DNA of 64,000 bases, taken from NCBI RefSeq assembly GCF_014647975.1, contig NZ_BMQF01000003.1:248001-312000 (forward strand). The letters are read 5' to 3'. The translations under genes and the position numbers were made by a program. Origin of the DNA: Streptomyces fumigatiscleroticus (lineage in GTDB: Bacteria; Actinomycetota; Actinomycetes; Streptomycetales; Streptomycetaceae). Positions 1 through 10,071 of this stretch are shown in pieces. The notes beneath the pieces are model-generated. The model had not been told where the DNA came from, made no database searches, and worked only from the letters and a program-made list of their open reading frames with translations. The stretch's first letter is position 1. Each line of letters opens with the position of its first letter.

Positions 1-342
1 GGCCGGCAGGACAAGGTCGAGAAGAACAAGACGCCGGCACTCGAGGGTTCCCCTCAGCGTCGTGGCGTCTGCACGCGTGTGTTCACGACCACCCCGAAGA
101 AGCCGAACTCGGCCCTGCGGAAGGTCGCGCGTGTGCGTCTGACCTCCGGCATCGAGGTCACGGCCTACATTCCGGGTGAGGGACACAACCTGCAGGAGCA
201 CTCCATCGTGCTCGTGCGCGGCGGCCGTGTGAAGGACCTGCCGGGTGTTCGCTACAAGATCATCCGCGGCTCGCTCGACACCCAGGGTGTCAAGAACCGC
301 AAGCAGGCCCGCAGCCGTTACGGCGCCAAGAAGGAGAAGTAA
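1..342 (+). CDS. rpsL: 30S ribosomal protein S12, 5' end outside window
   Basis: S12 sits at the decoding centre of the 30S subunit. Reading frame 1 is open from base 1 and gives 113 residues ending in a Lys-rich tail. The family is 123 residues in Streptomyces, so about ten N-terminal codons lie left of the window. The motif [13 protein letters not shown] contains Lys43 and GRVKDLPG contains Lys88 (numbering assumes the ten missing residues). Both are the wild-type lysines whose substitution gives streptomycin resistance, so this strain should be sensitive at this target. The gene ends two bases before rpsG, as the first member of the str operon. Confidence 0.97.
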   Translation, partial: GRQDKVEKNKTPALEGSPQRRGVCTRVFTTTPKKPNSALRKVARVRLTSGIEVTAYIPGEGHNLQEHSIVLVRGGRVKDLPGVRYKIIRGSLDTQGVKNRKQARSRYGAKKEK

Positions 343-344
343 GA

Positions 345-815
345 ATGCCTCGTAAGGGCCCCGCCCCGAAGCGTCCGGTCATCATCGACCCGGTCTACGG
401 CTCTCCTCTGGTGACCTCCCTGATCAACAAGGTGCTGCTGAACGGCAAGCGCTCCACCGCCGAGCGCATCGTCTACGGCGCCATGGAGGGCCTGCGCGAG
501 AAGACCGGCAACGACCCGGTCATCACGCTCAAGCGCGCTCTGGAGAACATCAAGCCGACCCTCGAGGTCAAGTCCCGCCGTGTCGGTGGTGCCACCTACC
601 AGGTTCCGGTCGAGGTCAAGCCCGGCCGTGCCAACACGCTGGCGCTGCGCTGGCTGGTCGGTTACTCCCGCGCCCGTCGCGAGAAGACCATGACCGAGCG
701 TCTGCTCAACGAGCTCCTCGACGCCTCCAACGGCCTCGGTGCCGCTGTGAAGAAGCGCGAGGACACGCACAAGATGGCCGAGTCCAACAAGGCCTTCGCG
801 CACTACCGCTGGTAG
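345..815 (+). CDS. rpsG: 30S ribosomal protein S7
   Basis: S7 nucleates assembly of the 30S head and contacts E-site tRNA. The 156-residue product starts [10 protein letters not shown] and ends AHYRW, the full length of bacterial S7. The ATG is preceded by GGAGAAG inside the end of rpsL, with only two bases between the genes, so translation is probably coupled. It is the second gene of the str operon. Identification rests on whole-length family resemblance and on gene order. Confidence 0.98.
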   Translation: MPRKGPAPKRPVIIDPVYGSPLVTSLINKVLLNGKRSTAERIVYGAMEGLREKTGNDPVITLKRALENIKPTLEVKSRRVGGATYQVPVEVKPGRANTLALRWLVGYSRARREKTMTERLLNELLDASNGLGAAVKKREDTHKMAESNKAFAHYRW

Positions 816-854
816 TCGCAGTCCACATCGAGACCGAGAGAAGACTGAAGCCTT

Positions 855-2981
855 ATGGCTACCACTTCGCTTGACCTGGCCAAGGTCCGCAACATCGGGA
901 TCATGGCCCACATCGACGCGGGCAAGACGACCACCACCGAGCGGATCCTGTTCTACACCGGCGTTTCGTACAAGATCGGTGAGGTCCACGACGGCGCTGC
1001 CACCATGGACTGGATGGAGCAGGAGCAGGAGCGTGGCATCACGATCACCTCTGCTGCCACCACCTGTCACTGGCCGCTGAACGACGTCGACCACACCATC
1101 AACATCATCGACACCCCGGGTCACGTCGACTTCACCGTCGAGGTGGAGCGCTCCCTGCGCGTGCTCGACGGTGCCGTGACGGTGTTCGACGGCGTTGCCG
1201 GCGTCGAGCCCCAGTCCGAGACGGTGTGGCGTCAGGCGGACCGCTACGGCGTTCCGCGTATCTGCTTCGTCAACAAGCTCGACCGCACCGGTGCCGAGTT
1301 CCACCGCTGCGTCGACATGATCTCCGACCGTCTGGGCGCGCAGCCGCTGGTCATGCAGCTGCCGATCGGCGCGGAGGCGGACTTCAAGGGCGTCGTCGAC
1401 CTCGTGACGATGAAGGCCCTGGTCTGGTCGGCCGAGGCCACCAAGGGCGAGATGTACGACACCGTCGACATCCCGGCCACGCACACCGAGGCCGCCGAGG
1501 AGTGGCGCGGCAAGCTGCTCGAGGCCGTCGCCGAGAACGACGAGGAGCTGATGGAGCTGTACCTGGAGGGCGAGGAGCCCTCCGTGGAGCAGCTGTACGC
1601 GGCGATCCGTCGTATCACCATCGCGTCCGGCAAGGGCGAGGGCACCACGGTCACCCCGGTGTTCTGCGGCACCGCGTTCAAGAACAAGGGCGTCCAGCCC
1701 CTGCTCGACGCGGTCGTGCGCTACCTGCCGTCCCCGGTCGACATCGAGGCCATCGAGGGCCACGACGTCAAGGACCCGGAGACGGTCGTCAAGCGCAAGC
1801 CGTCCGACGACGAGCCGCTCGCGGCGCTGGCGTTCAAGATCATGAGCGACCCGCACCTGGGCAAGCTGACCTTCGTCCGCGTGTACTCCGGCCGCCTGGA
1901 GTCCGGCACCGCCGTGCTGAACTCCGTCAAGGGCCGCAAGGAGCGCATCGGCAAGATCTACCGCATGCACGCCAACAAGCGTGAGGAGATCGAGTCGGTG
2001 GGCGCCGGCGACATCGTCGCCGTCATGGGTCTGAAGCAGACCACGACCGGTGAGACGCTCTGCGACGAGAAGAGCCCGGTGATCCTGGAGTCCATGGACT
2101 TCCCGGCGCCGGTCATCGAGGTCGCGATCGAGCCCAAGTCCAAGGGCGACCAGGAGAAGCTGGGTGTCGCCATCCAGCGTCTCGCGGAGGAGGACCCCTC
2201 CTTCCAGGTGCACACCAACGAGGAGACCGGCCAGACCGTCATCGGCGGTATGGGTGAGCTTCACCTCGAGGTGCTCGTCGACCGCATGAAGCGTGAGTTC
2301 AAGGTCGAGGCCAACGTCGGCAAGCCGCAGGTCGCGTACCGCGAGACCATCCGCAAGTCGGTCGAGAAGGTCGAGTACACCCACAAGAAGCAGACCGGTG
2401 GTACCGGTCAGTTCGGTAGGGTCATCATCTCGGTCGAGCCGATCGAGGGCGGCGACACCTCCTACGAGTTCGTCAACCAGGTCACTGGTGGACGCATCCC
2501 GAAGGAGTACATCCCGTCGGTCGACGCCGGCTGCCAGGAGGCCATGCAGTTCGGCATCCTCGCCGGTTACGAGATGACCGGTGTCCGCGTGACGCTGCTC
2601 GACGGTGCCTACCACGAGGTCGACTCCTCCGAGCTCGCCTTCAAGATCGCCGGTTCGCAGGCCTTCAAGGAGGCCGCGCGCAAGGCCAGCCCCGTGCTGC
2701 TCGAGCCGATGATGGCCGTCGAGGTCACCACGCCCGAGGACTACATGGGTGACGTCATCGGCGACATCAACTCCCGCCGTGGCCAGATCCAGGCCATGGA
2801 GGAGCGGGCCGGTGCCCGCGTCGTGAAGGGCCTCGTGCCCCTGTCGGAGATGTTCGGCTACGTCGGAGACCTCCGCAGCAAGACGTCGGGTCGCGCAAGC
2901 TACTCGATGCAGTTCGACTCCTACGCCGAGGTTCCGCGGAACGTCGCCGAGGAGATCATCGCGAAGGCCAAGGGCGAGTAA
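855..2981 (+). CDS. fusA: Translation elongation factor G
   Basis: EF-G is the GTPase that drives ribosomal translocation and, with RRF, ribosome recycling. The 708-residue protein has the P-loop AHIDAGKTT near residues 18-26, DTPGHVD near 86-92 and NKLD near 140-143. These are followed by domain II, the G-domain insert, and domains III to V. The length is that of a standard bacterial EF-G and no domain is missing. It lies 39 bases after rpsG on the same strand in the conserved str operon order. A second, divergent EF-G paralogue can occur in streptomycetes, but operon position makes this the housekeeping copy. Confidence 0.98.
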   Translation: MATTSLDLAKVRNIGIMAHIDAGKTTTTERILFYTGVSYKIGEVHDGAATMDWMEQEQERGITITSAATTCHWPLNDVDHTINIIDTPGHVDFTVEVERSLRVLDGAVTVFDGVAGVEPQSETVWRQADRYGVPRICFVNKLDRTGAEFHRCVDMISDRLGAQPLVMQLPIGAEADFKGVVDLVTMKALVWSAEATKGEMYDTVDIPATHTEAAEEWRGKLLEAVAENDEELMELYLEGEEPSVEQLYAAIRRITIASGKGEGTTVTPVFCGTAFKNKGVQPLLDAVVRYLPSPVDIEAIEGHDVKDPETVVKRKPSDDEPLAALAFKIMSDPHLGKLTFVRVYSGRLESGTAVLNSVKGRKERIGKIYRMHANKREEIESVGAGDIVAVMGLKQTTTGETLCDEKSPVILESMDFPAPVIEVAIEPKSKGDQEKLGVAIQRLAEEDPSFQVHTNEETGQTVIGGMGELHLEVLVDRMKREFKVEANVGKPQVAYRETIRKSVEKVEYTHKKQTGGTGQFGRVIISVEPIEGGDTSYEFVNQVTGGRIPKEYIPSVDAGCQEAMQFGILAGYEMTGVRVTLLDGAYHEVDSSELAFKIAGSQAFKEAARKASPVLLEPMMAVEVTTPEDYMGDVIGDINSRRGQIQAMEERAGARVVKGLVPLSEMFGYVGDLRSKTSGRASYSMQFDSYAEVPRNVAEEIIAKAKGE

Positions 2982-3025
2982 CGGACTCCGGTCCCACGCT
3001 TTAGGCTTGACCCCGGAGCCTGCAG

Positions 3026-3059
3026 GGGGCATTCCACCGCGAACTCGGAGGAATGCCCC
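3026..3059 (+). other. Hairpin in the fusA-tuf spacer
   Basis: A 10-bp inverted repeat (GGGGCATTCC at 3026-3035 and GGAATGCCCC at 3050-3059) encloses a 14-base loop. It lies in the 154-base gap between fusA and tuf. It lacks a T-run, so it may be an attenuator or processing site that lets tuf be expressed at a different level from the upstream genes. This role is inferred from position only. Confidence 0.5.
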
Positions 3060-3135
3060 TGGCCCGGGATTTCCAGCAAAGATCACCTGGCGCCGATGAG
3101 TAAGGCGTACAGAACCACTCCACAGGAGGACCCCA

Positions 3136-4329
3136 GTGGCGAAGGCGAAGTTCGAGCGGACTAAGCCGCACGTCAACATCGGCACCATCGGTCACATCGA
3201 CCACGGTAAGACGACCCTCACGGCCGCCATTACCAAGGTGCTGCACGACAAGTACCCGGACCTGAACGAGGCCTCGGCCTTCGACCAGATCGACAAGGCT
3301 CCTGAGGAGCGCCAGCGCGGTATCACCATCTCCATCGCGCACGTCGAGTACCAGACCGAGGCGCGTCACTACGCCCACGTCGACTGCCCGGGTCACGCTG
3401 ACTACATCAAGAACATGATCACCGGTGCCGCCCAGATGGACGGCGCCATCCTGGTGGTCGCCGCCACCGACGGCCCGATGCCGCAGACCAAGGAGCACGT
3501 GCTCCTGGCCCGCCAGGTCGGCGTGCCGTACATCGTGGTCGCCCTGAACAAGGCCGACATGGTGGACGACGAGGAGATCCTGGAGCTCGTCGAGCTCGAG
3601 GTCCGTGAGCTCCTCTCCGAGTACGAGTTCCCGGGCGACGACGTTCCGGTCGTCAAGGTCTCGGCGCTCAAGGCTCTCGAGGGCGACGCCGAGTGGGGCC
3701 AGTCGGTCCTGGACCTGATGGACGCCGTCGACAGCGCGATCCCGGAGCCGGAGCGCGACGTCGACAAGCCGTTCCTGATGCCGATCGAGGACGTCTTCAC
3801 CATCACCGGTCGCGGTACGGTCGTCACCGGCCGTATCGAGCGTGGTGTCCTCAAGGTCAACGAGAACGTCGACATCATCGGCATCAAGCCGGAGAAGACC
3901 TCCACCACGGTCACCGGCATCGAGATGTTCCGCAAGCTGCTCGACGAGGGTCAGGCCGGTGAGAACGTCGGTCTGCTGCTCCGCGGCATCAAGCGCGAGG
4001 ACGTCGAGCGCGGCCAGGTCATCATCAAGCCGGGCTCGGTCACCCCGCACACCGAGTTCGAGGCCCAGGCCTACATCCTGTCCAAGGACGAGGGTGGCCG
4101 CCACACGCCGTTCTTCAACAACTACCGCCCGCAGTTCTACTTCCGTACGACGGACGTGACCGGCGTCGTGACCCTCCCCGAGGGCACCGAGATGGTCATG
4201 CCGGGTGACAACACCGAGATGAAGGTGGAGCTCATCCAGCCCGTCGCCATGGAGGAGGGCCTGAAGTTCGCCATCCGTGAGGGTGGTCGTACCGTGGGCG
4301 CCGGCCAGGTCACCAAGATCGTCAAGTAA
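3136..4329 (+). CDS. tuf: Translation elongation factor Tu
   Basis: EF-Tu delivers aminoacyl-tRNA to the ribosomal A site as a GTP complex. The 397-residue protein carries GHIDHGKTT near residues 18-26, DCPGHADY near 83-90, NKADM near 138-142 and intact beta-barrel domains 2 and 3. It starts at GTG 3136, set by an AGGAGG box at 3124-3129 six bases upstream. It is the last gene of the str operon and is followed by a strong terminator. Its position makes it the tuf1-type housekeeping copy. No kirromycin-resistance type change is obvious by eye. Confidence 0.98.
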   Translation: MAKAKFERTKPHVNIGTIGHIDHGKTTLTAAITKVLHDKYPDLNEASAFDQIDKAPEERQRGITISIAHVEYQTEARHYAHVDCPGHADYIKNMITGAAQMDGAILVVAATDGPMPQTKEHVLLARQVGVPYIVVALNKADMVDDEEILELVELEVRELLSEYEFPGDDVPVVKVSALKALEGDAEWGQSVLDLMDAVDSAIPEPERDVDKPFLMPIEDVFTITGRGTVVTGRIERGVLKVNENVDIIGIKPEKTSTTVTGIEMFRKLLDEGQAGENVGLLLRGIKREDVERGQVIIKPGSVTPHTEFEAQAYILSKDEGGRHTPFFNNYRPQFYFRTTDVTGVVTLPEGTEMVMPGDNTEMKVELIQPVAMEEGLKFAIREGGRTVGAGQVTKIVK

Positions 4330-4374
4330 GTTCCGCTTGCTTGAGGCTCGAGGTCTCCTGACCCGAACGGCCTG

Positions 4375-4410
4375 AAGGGGCCCGCACGATTCCGGTCGTG
4401 CGGGCCCCTT
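4375..4410 (+). terminator. Terminator of the str operon
   Basis: A perfect 15-bp stem (4375-4389 with 4396-4410) and a six-base loop follow the tuf stop by 45 bases. The stem is very GC-rich, with only two T residues at its 3' end, as is usual for Streptomyces terminators. The next gene is on the opposite strand, so it may serve both directions. Confidence 0.85.
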
Positions 4411-4432
4411 CGCCGTGTCCGGGCGCCGGGGC

Positions 4433-4816
4433 CTAGGAGGCGGGCTGTGGTGCGGGCTGCGGCCCGACGGCGATGCAGACGAGGACCGTGGCGCGGACGA
4501 CAGCGCCGCCGAGCAGGGCCGCCAGGAAGCCGTCGACATGGAGGCCGTAGTCCAGCTGGGAGCTGATCCAGGAGACGAGGAACCAGATCAGCGTGTCCTG
4601 GACCAGGCCGATCACGGCGAGCAGCAGCAGGGGGACCAGGGGAGCGGCGCGCACGGCACTCGGATAGCTGTAGATCAGCTGGTTGACGATGAGGAAGACG
4701 GCCCCGCCCAGGACGACCTCCCAGGGCGGTTGTGAGGTCAGCAGTGAGATGCCGGGGAACAGGGTGGCGAGGGCCACGCCGAGGTAGGTGCCCAGAAAGC
4801 GTCTTCGTCTGTACAT
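4433..4816 (-). CDS. Holin-like small integral membrane protein
   Basis: The 127-residue product has about four hydrophobic segments: residues about 8-25, 36-50, 58-80 and 95-118. The segment containing [12 protein letters not shown], after a conserved Asn in the second helix, resembles the family often called phage holin family 4 or DUF360-like. Those proteins are usually chromosomal membrane proteins of unknown role rather than true phage holins, and no phage genes lie nearby. It converges on tuf across the shared terminator. The function is unknown. Confidence 0.6.
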   Translation of the reverse strand: MYRRRRFLGTYLGVALATLFPGISLLTSQPPWEVVLGGAVFLIVNQLIYSYPSAVRAAPLVPLLLLAVIGLVQDTLIWFLVSWISSQLDYGLHVDGFLAALLGGAVVRATVLVCIAVGPQPAPQPAS

Positions 4817-4867
4817 GGCGCGATCTTGGCGGCCGCTCTCCGGGCTGACAAGAGCCTTCGGCTGGAT

Positions 4868-5221
4868 TCAGGCCCGTACGGTCACTGCCCTCACGGCCTC
4901 GTCCAGCACCGCGCTCAGCTCGCGCAGGGCCTGCCGGGCGACGGCCGGGTCCTCGTGGTCCAGATTGCCTCTGGCACGGGCGTGGCGGGCGGACAGATCG
5001 GGCCGGCGGGCGATCTCGATGTCTCTGGCCCAGGCCAGGGTCCAGCTGCGCACCGGACTGAGCGACTGCCACTCGACCGCCTTGGCGAAGGCCTCGTCCT
5101 TCGTCCGCTGCATCTCCTCCAGCCGGCCGGGGTCGACGACGGCCAGAGCGGCACGCAGGGCGTCCGGAGTCTGTTCGGGGCGTGGAATCAGCTCGTGGCC
5201 GCGGTCGGGCCGAGTGTTCAT
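4868..5221 (-). CDS. Uncharacterised DUF6247-like protein
   Basis: The protein is 117 residues, charged and probably all-helical, with no membrane segment. The pattern TPDALRAALAVVDPGRLEEM followed by KDEAF and a later WARDIEIARRPDL recalls small Streptomyces proteins grouped as DUF6247. Members of that group are often found beside toxin-antitoxin-like partners, but no partner is seen here. The assignment is from memory of the family pattern and is weak. It lies 51 bases upstream of the holin-like gene on the same strand and could share its transcript. Confidence 0.5.
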   Translation of the reverse strand: MNTRPDRGHELIPRPEQTPDALRAALAVVDPGRLEEMQRTKDEAFAKAVEWQSLSPVRSWTLAWARDIEIARRPDLSARHARARGNLDHEDPAVARQALRELSAVLDEAVRAVTVRA

Positions 5222-5580
5222 CGTGTCCTCCCGGGAGTGCCTTGGTCAGGTTAGTCGTCCGGGACGATAGGGACGGGTGGGTTGCGAAGACGGGGGCCGG
5301 AGGTCCCTTTCAAAGGTTGGACCGTTTCGGTTCCGTCCAAACGGTCGTCGACGGCAGGGGAACGCTCGGCTTCGGCCAGGAAGAGGCGGCCCCGCGGCAT
5401 CGGGTCGGAGCACAATGGACTGGCGTCGGCAGCTCTGCGGATCCCGCCTCGCACTGACGCCGGAGGCTCGGGCGCCCTTCGTCTCGTACGCCGCTCAGGG
5501 CCGGCGTCGACCTTAAGATGAATGCCGACTCGGTCACCGAGGGATACCAGTTCACGACGGCGTGAAACCGGAGTTTGAGT
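5222..5580. other. Divergent intergenic region with nested dyads
   Basis: This 359-base gap separates two divergent genes and has no convincing coding potential. Two overlapping inverted repeats occupy 5317-5345: TTGGAC/GTCCAA (5317-5322 and 5335-5340) and ACCGTTT/AAACGGT (5321-5327 and 5339-5345). They could be an operator for either promoter. No clear -35/-10 pair was found. Confidence 0.35.
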
Positions 5581-6141
5581 GTGATCGTTCCTCCCAGGCT
5601 GCTGGACGAACTGCTCGACCAAGTCGACCGGAGGCGTGCCGCGCATCTCGCGCTGGACTTCACGCAGCACTTGCTCGAGGTGCAGCGGGACGAGGTCGAG
5701 GTCCCCGTGCGGGCCGTGTGCCTGGAGTACATAGCGGCCGCCCGCGAGGCGATCGACCGCGGCGAGGCGACGCCGCGGCTGCTGCGGGCGCACGAGCGGC
5801 TCTACGAGGTGGCCGCGAGGTCGGAGGGCACCCGGCACTTCCTCGCCCGGGGAGCGGAGCCGACGGTGCAGGCGGTGCGGGTCGGCTGCCAGCGGATGCT
5901 GGAGGGGACGGGTGCCGTCAACATGCGGATGAGTTACCAGCTCACCTGCCAGGACATCGCCCGGGACATCCAGTCGGAGATGGGCCGCTGGTGCGCCGAG
6001 CGGATCGGCGAGGACGGCGACCGGGGACGGGCCGCCCGGGCCGCCCGCTGGGAGGAGGCCCGCCGGCAGGTGCAGCACGTCATAGCCACGGAACCCTTCC
6101 CGTACGGCTCCCTGGACGGCCGCCGCTTCTCCATGCCGTGA
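5581..6141 (+). CDS. Uncharacterised cytoplasmic protein
   Basis: The predicted product is 186 residues with no signal peptide or membrane segment. It is rich in Arg and Glu and likely helical. The start is set at GTG 5581 because GGAG at 5570-5573 lies seven bases before it. A TTG six bases upstream is only one base from that box. No catalytic motif is recognised. The next gene is 230 bases downstream on the same strand. I do not recognise the family. Confidence 0.6.
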   Translation: MIVPPRLLDELLDQVDRRRAAHLALDFTQHLLEVQRDEVEVPVRAVCLEYIAAAREAIDRGEATPRLLRAHERLYEVAARSEGTRHFLARGAEPTVQAVRVGCQRMLEGTGAVNMRMSYQLTCQDIARDIQSEMGRWCAERIGEDGDRGRAARAARWEEARRQVQHVIATEPFPYGSLDGRRFSMP

Positions 6142-6371
6142 GGCGGACGCGGACGGTTGTGCCCGGGCTGGTTGAAATCTCGGCGAACGCTGTGCGATGT
6201 CTTGATGGAACTTGTGTCCGACCCATGGCATCGGCCCGGACCGTGTTGTTCCCTGTTTCTCCGGGGTGGACGAGACGGCCGTGACCCGGGACCGTCCGAC
6301 GGCCGCCTGCTGACGGTGTGACTCGTGGGAGCGGCTGGGTGTCGATACGCGGTACGGACGGGGAAACGACG

Positions 6372-7565
6372 ATGCGGCTGCGGACGCCGCCCGCGCGGCC
6401 GTTCCCCGCGCGGCCGACGCCTGTGCCCGCAGGCACCCCCTCCGGAGCCCCGTCCGGCGGCGCCCGGACGCCGGAGCCCGCGGAGGCTCCCGCGCGGGCG
6501 GGCCGTCGCCTGTACGTCATCGACGGGGTCCGCCTGGTGGCGGCTCTCATGGTGGCCGCGCACCACTACGCCGGCACCTGGCGGGCCGACCGGCCGGGGA
6601 ACCCGATCTGGGACCGGCCGGTGTCCGACATCATGCCGACGGTGTTCCGGTTCGCCTCCTACGGCTGGATCGGCGTCGAGATCTTCTTCGTGATCAGCGG
6701 CTTCGTCATATGCATGTCGTGCTGGGGCCGCACCCCGCGCCAGTTCTTCGTCTCCCGGGTGATCCGGCTCTACCCGGCGTACTGGTTCGCCGTCGCCTTC
6801 ACCACGGCCGTCCTGGTGGCCCTGCCGGGGGTGTGGGAGCGGCTGCGGCTGCGCGAGGTCCTGCTCAACCTCACGATGCTGCAGTCCGGCTCCGCCGTTC
6901 CCAATGTCGACGGCGTCTACTGGACCCTCTGGTCGGAGCTGCGCTTCTACCTGCTCTTCCTCGTGGTCGTCGCCGCGGGGCTGACCTACCGCAGGGTCGT
7001 GCTGTTCTGCTGCGTGTGGGGCGCCGTCGCGATGCTCGCGCCGGTCTCCGGCCTGACGCTGCTGGAGCTGGTCGCCAACCCGGACGGCGCCTGGTACTTC
7101 ATCGCCGGGCTGGCGCTCTACCTCATGCACCGGTTCGGCCAGGACCTGCTGCTGTGGGGCATCCTCGCCATGGCGTGGCTGATGGGCCAGCTGGAACTGG
7201 GACACCGCATCGACGAGGTGGAACGCGTCTCCGGCTGGCGGGGCAGCGTGCTGATCTTCACGGTCTTCCTGCTGTTCATGGTCGCCGTGGCGCTCGGCCA
7301 CACGGACCGCGTCCGCTGGAAGTGGCTGGTCACCGCGGGAGCGATGACGTATCCGCTCTATCTGATGCATTACGCGGCCGGCACCACGCTGATCAACCGG
7401 CTGCGGGACACCATGGATCCCCGGCTGCTGGTCGTCTCGGTGATCGTCGGCTTCATGGTGCTGAGCTGGCTGGTCCACCGCTGGGTGGAGCGCCCGGCGG
7501 CGCGGCTGCTGAAGAAGGGACTGGACACGTCCTTCGCCCGGCTGCGGAACGCGGGGAACGCCTGA
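6372..7565 (+). CDS. Acyltransferase 3 family membrane protein
   Basis: These proteins transfer acyl groups, often acetyl, to sugars or lipids at the membrane. After a Pro/Ala-rich N-terminal tail of about 45 residues come YVIDGVRLVAALMVAAHHY, with the family's conserved His pair region, and GVEIFFVISGFVI. Some ten membrane helices follow, with RVIRLYPAYW between them. The length of 397 residues is normal for the family and there is no C-terminal SGNH domain. ATG 6372 is chosen because GGGGAAA precedes it; a GTG at 6318 lacks a good ribosome site. The substrate is unknown. A second, SGNH-type acyltransferase lies in the polysaccharide locus further on. Confidence 0.85.
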   Translation: MRLRTPPARPFPARPTPVPAGTPSGAPSGGARTPEPAEAPARAGRRLYVIDGVRLVAALMVAAHHYAGTWRADRPGNPIWDRPVSDIMPTVFRFASYGWIGVEIFFVISGFVICMSCWGRTPRQFFVSRVIRLYPAYWFAVAFTTAVLVALPGVWERLRLREVLLNLTMLQSGSAVPNVDGVYWTLWSELRFYLLFLVVVAAGLTYRRVVLFCCVWGAVAMLAPVSGLTLLELVANPDGAWYFIAGLALYLMHRFGQDLLLWGILAMAWLMGQLELGHRIDEVERVSGWRGSVLIFTVFLLFMVAVALGHTDRVRWKWLVTAGAMTYPLYLMHYAAGTTLINRLRDTMDPRLLVVSVIVGFMVLSWLVHRWVERPAARLLKKGLDTSFARLRNAGNA

Positions 7566-7578
7566 CCGGGGACCGGGT

Positions 7579-7606
7579 TTGACCTACGTCACGTCCGGGG
7601 TAATCT
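7579..7606 (+). promoter_or_regulatory. Likely HrdB-type promoter of the S10 operon
   Basis: TTGACC at 7579-7584 and TAATCT at 7601-7606 are separated by 16 bases, close to the housekeeping consensus. A second candidate lies just downstream: TTGGCA at 7618-7623 with CAGACT at 7643-7648. Either would give an untranslated leader of more than 300 bases before rpsJ. Confidence 0.6.
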
Positions 7607-7972
7607 CTTCGGCTCGATTGGCATCCGTGCTGCCCCGTATGGCAGACTGTCGGAGTTGCTCGGTCGAGTGTTGATGCTGCGCGCCTCCCGCCGGGAGGAC
7701 CGGAAGCGAGTCCCACAGTACTCGTCAACCCCATGCGGGTTGGACGTACGGGAATCTTCCGGGAAGCGTGGGCGCGGCGCCGGCCAGGCGCCCGGTGGGC
7801 TTTTCGTCCCCGGTCCGCGGTACCGGCAGGGCCGTGTGCAATCCCGCAGGGATGTTCGTGCAAGGGACATCCGTGTCAGCGGGAGCGCGACACGCCCGAC
7901 CGCGTGGGTCGGAGGAAGTGAAGGCGGCACCGGGTTCCGGAGCGTGAAGAGAGACAGGACTACGAAGTAGCC
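7607..7972 (+). other. Long untranslated leader of the S10 operon
   Basis: About 360 bases separate the promoter candidates from rpsJ. There is no convincing open frame, but several short GC-rich inverted repeats are present, for example GCGCGCCTCCCGCCGGGAGG around 7680. Leaders of this operon carry ribosomal-protein feedback control in other bacteria. Whether this one does is unknown, and no known leader RNA fold was recognised. Confidence 0.4.
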
Positions 7973-8281
7973 ATGGCGGGACAGAAGATCCGCATCCGGC
8001 TCAAGGCCTACGACCACGAGGTCATCGACTCCTCGGCGAAGAAGATCGTCGAGACGGTGACCCGTACTGGTGCGTCGGTCGCGGGCCCGGTGCCGCTGCC
8101 CACTGAGAAGAACGTGTACTGCGTCATCAAGTCGCCGCACAAGTACAAGGACTCGCGCGAGCACTTCGAGATGCGCACGCACAAGCGCCTGATCGACATC
8201 CTCGACCCGACTCCCAAGACCGTTGACTCTCTGATGCGACTCGACCTCCCGGCCGGTGTCGACATCGAGATCAAGCTCTGA
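7973..8281 (+). CDS. rpsJ: 30S ribosomal protein S10
   Basis: S10 is a 30S head protein; its NusE role in transcription antitermination is known from other bacteria. The 102-residue product, [19 protein letters not shown] to VDIEIKL, is full length. It is the first gene of the S10 operon and has the long leader noted upstream. The gap to rplC is 18 bases. Confidence 0.98.
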   Translation: MAGQKIRIRLKAYDHEVIDSSAKKIVETVTRTGASVAGPVPLPTEKNVYCVIKSPHKYKDSREHFEMRTHKRLIDILDPTPKTVDSLMRLDLPAGVDIEIKL

Positions 8282-8299
8282 GGCGCGGTGATCTGAGAG

Positions 8300-8944
8300 A
8301 TGGCTAAGCAGATCAAGGGCATCCTGGGCGAGAAGCTCGGTATGACGCAGGTCTGGGACGAGAACAACCGTGTCGTCCCGGTGACCGTCGTCAAGGCCGG
8401 ACCCAACGTCGTGACCCAGGTCCGTACGAACGACGTCGACGGCTACGAGTCCGTCCAGATCGCCTTCGGCGAGATCGACCCGCGCAAGGTGAACAAGCCC
8501 CTCAAGGGCCACTTCGCCAAGGCCGACGTCACCCCCCGTCGTCACCTCGTCGAGATCCGCACCGCGGACGCCGCCGAGTACACCCTCGGCCAGGAGATCA
8601 CCGCTGAGGTGTTCGAGGCCGGCGTGAAGGTCGACGTCACCGGCAAGAGCAAGGGCAAGGGCTTCGCCGGTGTCATGAAGCGCCACAACTTCCGTGGCCT
8701 CGGCGCCGGGCACGGTACCCAGCGCAAGCACCGCTCCCCCGGTTCCATCGGTGGCTGCGCCACCCCGGGCCGCGTGTTCAAGGGCCTCCGCATGGCGGGT
8801 CGCATGGGCAACGAGCGGGTCACCACCCAGAACCTGACCGTCCACGCCGTTGACGCGGAGAAGGGTCTGCTGCTCATCAAGGGCGCGGTTCCCGGTCCGA
8901 ACGGCGGCCTCGTCCTGGTCCGCACCGCGGCCAAGGGGGCCTGA
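8300..8944 (+). CDS. rplC: 50S ribosomal protein L3
   Basis: L3 is an early 50S assembly protein reaching to the peptidyl transferase centre. The 214-residue product begins [17 protein letters not shown]. It contains the central loop [21 protein letters not shown], close to the site where L3 changes give tiamulin or linezolid resistance elsewhere. It is followed after eight bases by rplD. Confidence 0.98.
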   Translation: MAKQIKGILGEKLGMTQVWDENNRVVPVTVVKAGPNVVTQVRTNDVDGYESVQIAFGEIDPRKVNKPLKGHFAKADVTPRRHLVEIRTADAAEYTLGQEITAEVFEAGVKVDVTGKSKGKGFAGVMKRHNFRGLGAGHGTQRKHRSPGSIGGCATPGRVFKGLRMAGRMGNERVTTQNLTVHAVDAEKGLLLIKGAVPGPNGGLVLVRTAAKGA

Positions 8945-8952
8945 GGTAACCG

Positions 8953-9612
8953 ATGAGCACTGTTGACATCCTTTCGCCTGCCGGCGAGAAGACCGGTAGC
9001 GTCGAACTCCCCGCGGAGATCTTCGGCGTGGAGAAGGTCAGCATTCCGCTGATCCACCAGGTCGTCGTTGCGCAGAACGCGGCTGCCCGCCAGGGCACCC
9101 ACAAGACCAAGACCCGCGGTGAAGTCCGCGGCGGTGGCAAGAAGCCGTACCGCCAGAAGGGCACCGGCCGCGCCCGTCAGGGCTCGACCCGCGCGCCGCA
9201 GTTCGCCGGTGGTGGCGTCGTGCACGGTCCCGTGCCGCGCGACTACTCGCAGCGCACCCCGAAGAAGATGAAGGCCGCGGCCCTGCGCCACGCCCTCACC
9301 GACCGGGCCCGCGCCAACCGCATTCACGTCGTCACCGGCGTGATCGAGGGCGAGACCCCCTCCACGAAGGCCGCCAAGAGCCTGTTCGGCAAGATCAGCG
9401 AGCGCAAGAACCTGCTCCTGGTCGTCGAGCGCTCCGACGAGGCCGCGTGGCTGTCCGCCCGCAACCTGCCCCAGGTCCACATCCTGGAGCCGGGCCAGCT
9501 GAACACGTACGACGTGATCGTCTCGGACGACGTGGTCTTCACCCAGGCCGCTCTCGAGTCCTTCGTCGCCGGCCCGAAGAAGGCCAACGACACCGAAGGG
9601 AGCGAAGCCTGA
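8953..9612 (+). CDS. rplD: 50S ribosomal protein L4
   Basis: L4 lines the nascent-peptide exit tunnel. The 219-residue product has the extended tunnel loop around residues 40-85 ([26 protein letters not shown]), where macrolide-resistance changes fall in other bacteria. Its TGA overlaps the ATG of rplW, so the two are probably translationally coupled. Confidence 0.98.
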   Translation: MSTVDILSPAGEKTGSVELPAEIFGVEKVSIPLIHQVVVAQNAAARQGTHKTKTRGEVRGGGKKPYRQKGTGRARQGSTRAPQFAGGGVVHGPVPRDYSQRTPKKMKAAALRHALTDRARANRIHVVTGVIEGETPSTKAAKSLFGKISERKNLLLVVERSDEAAWLSARNLPQVHILEPGQLNTYDVIVSDDVVFTQAALESFVAGPKKANDTEGSEA

Positions 9613-10031
9613 TGGCCGTCCGTCACCCGAGCATCGCCTCCAAGGCGGCCAAGGCCGCCAAGGCCGCGCGCGTCGCCAAGGCACGCCGCCACGCCACCGA
9701 GGGCAAGAACACCGTCGTCACTCCGGCGAGCAAGGCGTACACGGACCCCCGTGACGTCCTGATCAAGCCGGTCGTGTCCGAGAAGAGCTACGCGCTGCTC
9801 GACGAGAACAAGTACACGTTCATCGTCGACCCGCGTGCCAACAAGACCCAGATCAAGGAGGCCGTGCAGTCGGTCTTCTCGGTCAAGGTCACCGGGGTCA
9901 ACACGATCAACCGCCAGGGCAAGCGCAAGCGGACCCGCACCGGTTTCGGCCAGCGTGCCGCCACCAAGCGCGCGATCGTGACCCTCGCCGAGGGCGACCG
10001 TATCGACATCTTCGGCGGTCCGACCTCCTGA
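9612..10031 (+). CDS. rplW: 50S ribosomal protein L23
   Basis: L23 lies at the exit-tunnel opening and docks trigger factor and SRP. The frame is open further upstream, but the start is set at ATG 9612, which overlaps the rplD stop (TGATG). This gives 139 residues. The first 40 residues are an Ala/Lys-rich extension ([17 protein letters not shown]) longer than in most bacteria and typical of streptomycetes. The conserved L23 core, [18 protein letters not shown], follows. Confidence 0.96.
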   Translation: MAVRHPSIASKAAKAAKAARVAKARRHATEGKNTVVTPASKAYTDPRDVLIKPVVSEKSYALLDENKYTFIVDPRANKTQIKEAVQSVFSVKVTGVNTINRQGKRKRTRTGFGQRAATKRAIVTLAEGDRIDIFGGPTS

Positions 10032-10044
10032 CGGAGGTCCGGAT

Positions 10045-10060
10045 CGTCCGATATCGGACG
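10045..10060. repeat. Perfect 16-base palindrome before rplB
   Basis: CGTCCGATATCGGACG is a perfect palindrome ending 11 bases before the rplB start, close to its GAGGA box. A second small hairpin (ACCTCC-TGAC-GGAGGT) lies at 10023-10038 over the rplW stop. Folding of either could affect rplB translation. This is inference from position. Confidence 0.5.
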
Positions 10061-10071
10061 AGGACTGAGAA

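Noticed and set aside
318..3188. A 956-codon open frame on the minus strand over rpsG and fusA
   Set aside because: It is antisense to highly conserved genes. High GC at third positions removes stops from the antisense frame; the translation is a low-complexity Leu/Asp/Arg/Val mix with no family resemblance.
4433..4816. Evidence of a prophage from the holin-like protein
   Set aside because: No integrase, lysin or structural phage genes are nearby. This family is widespread on chromosomes without phage.
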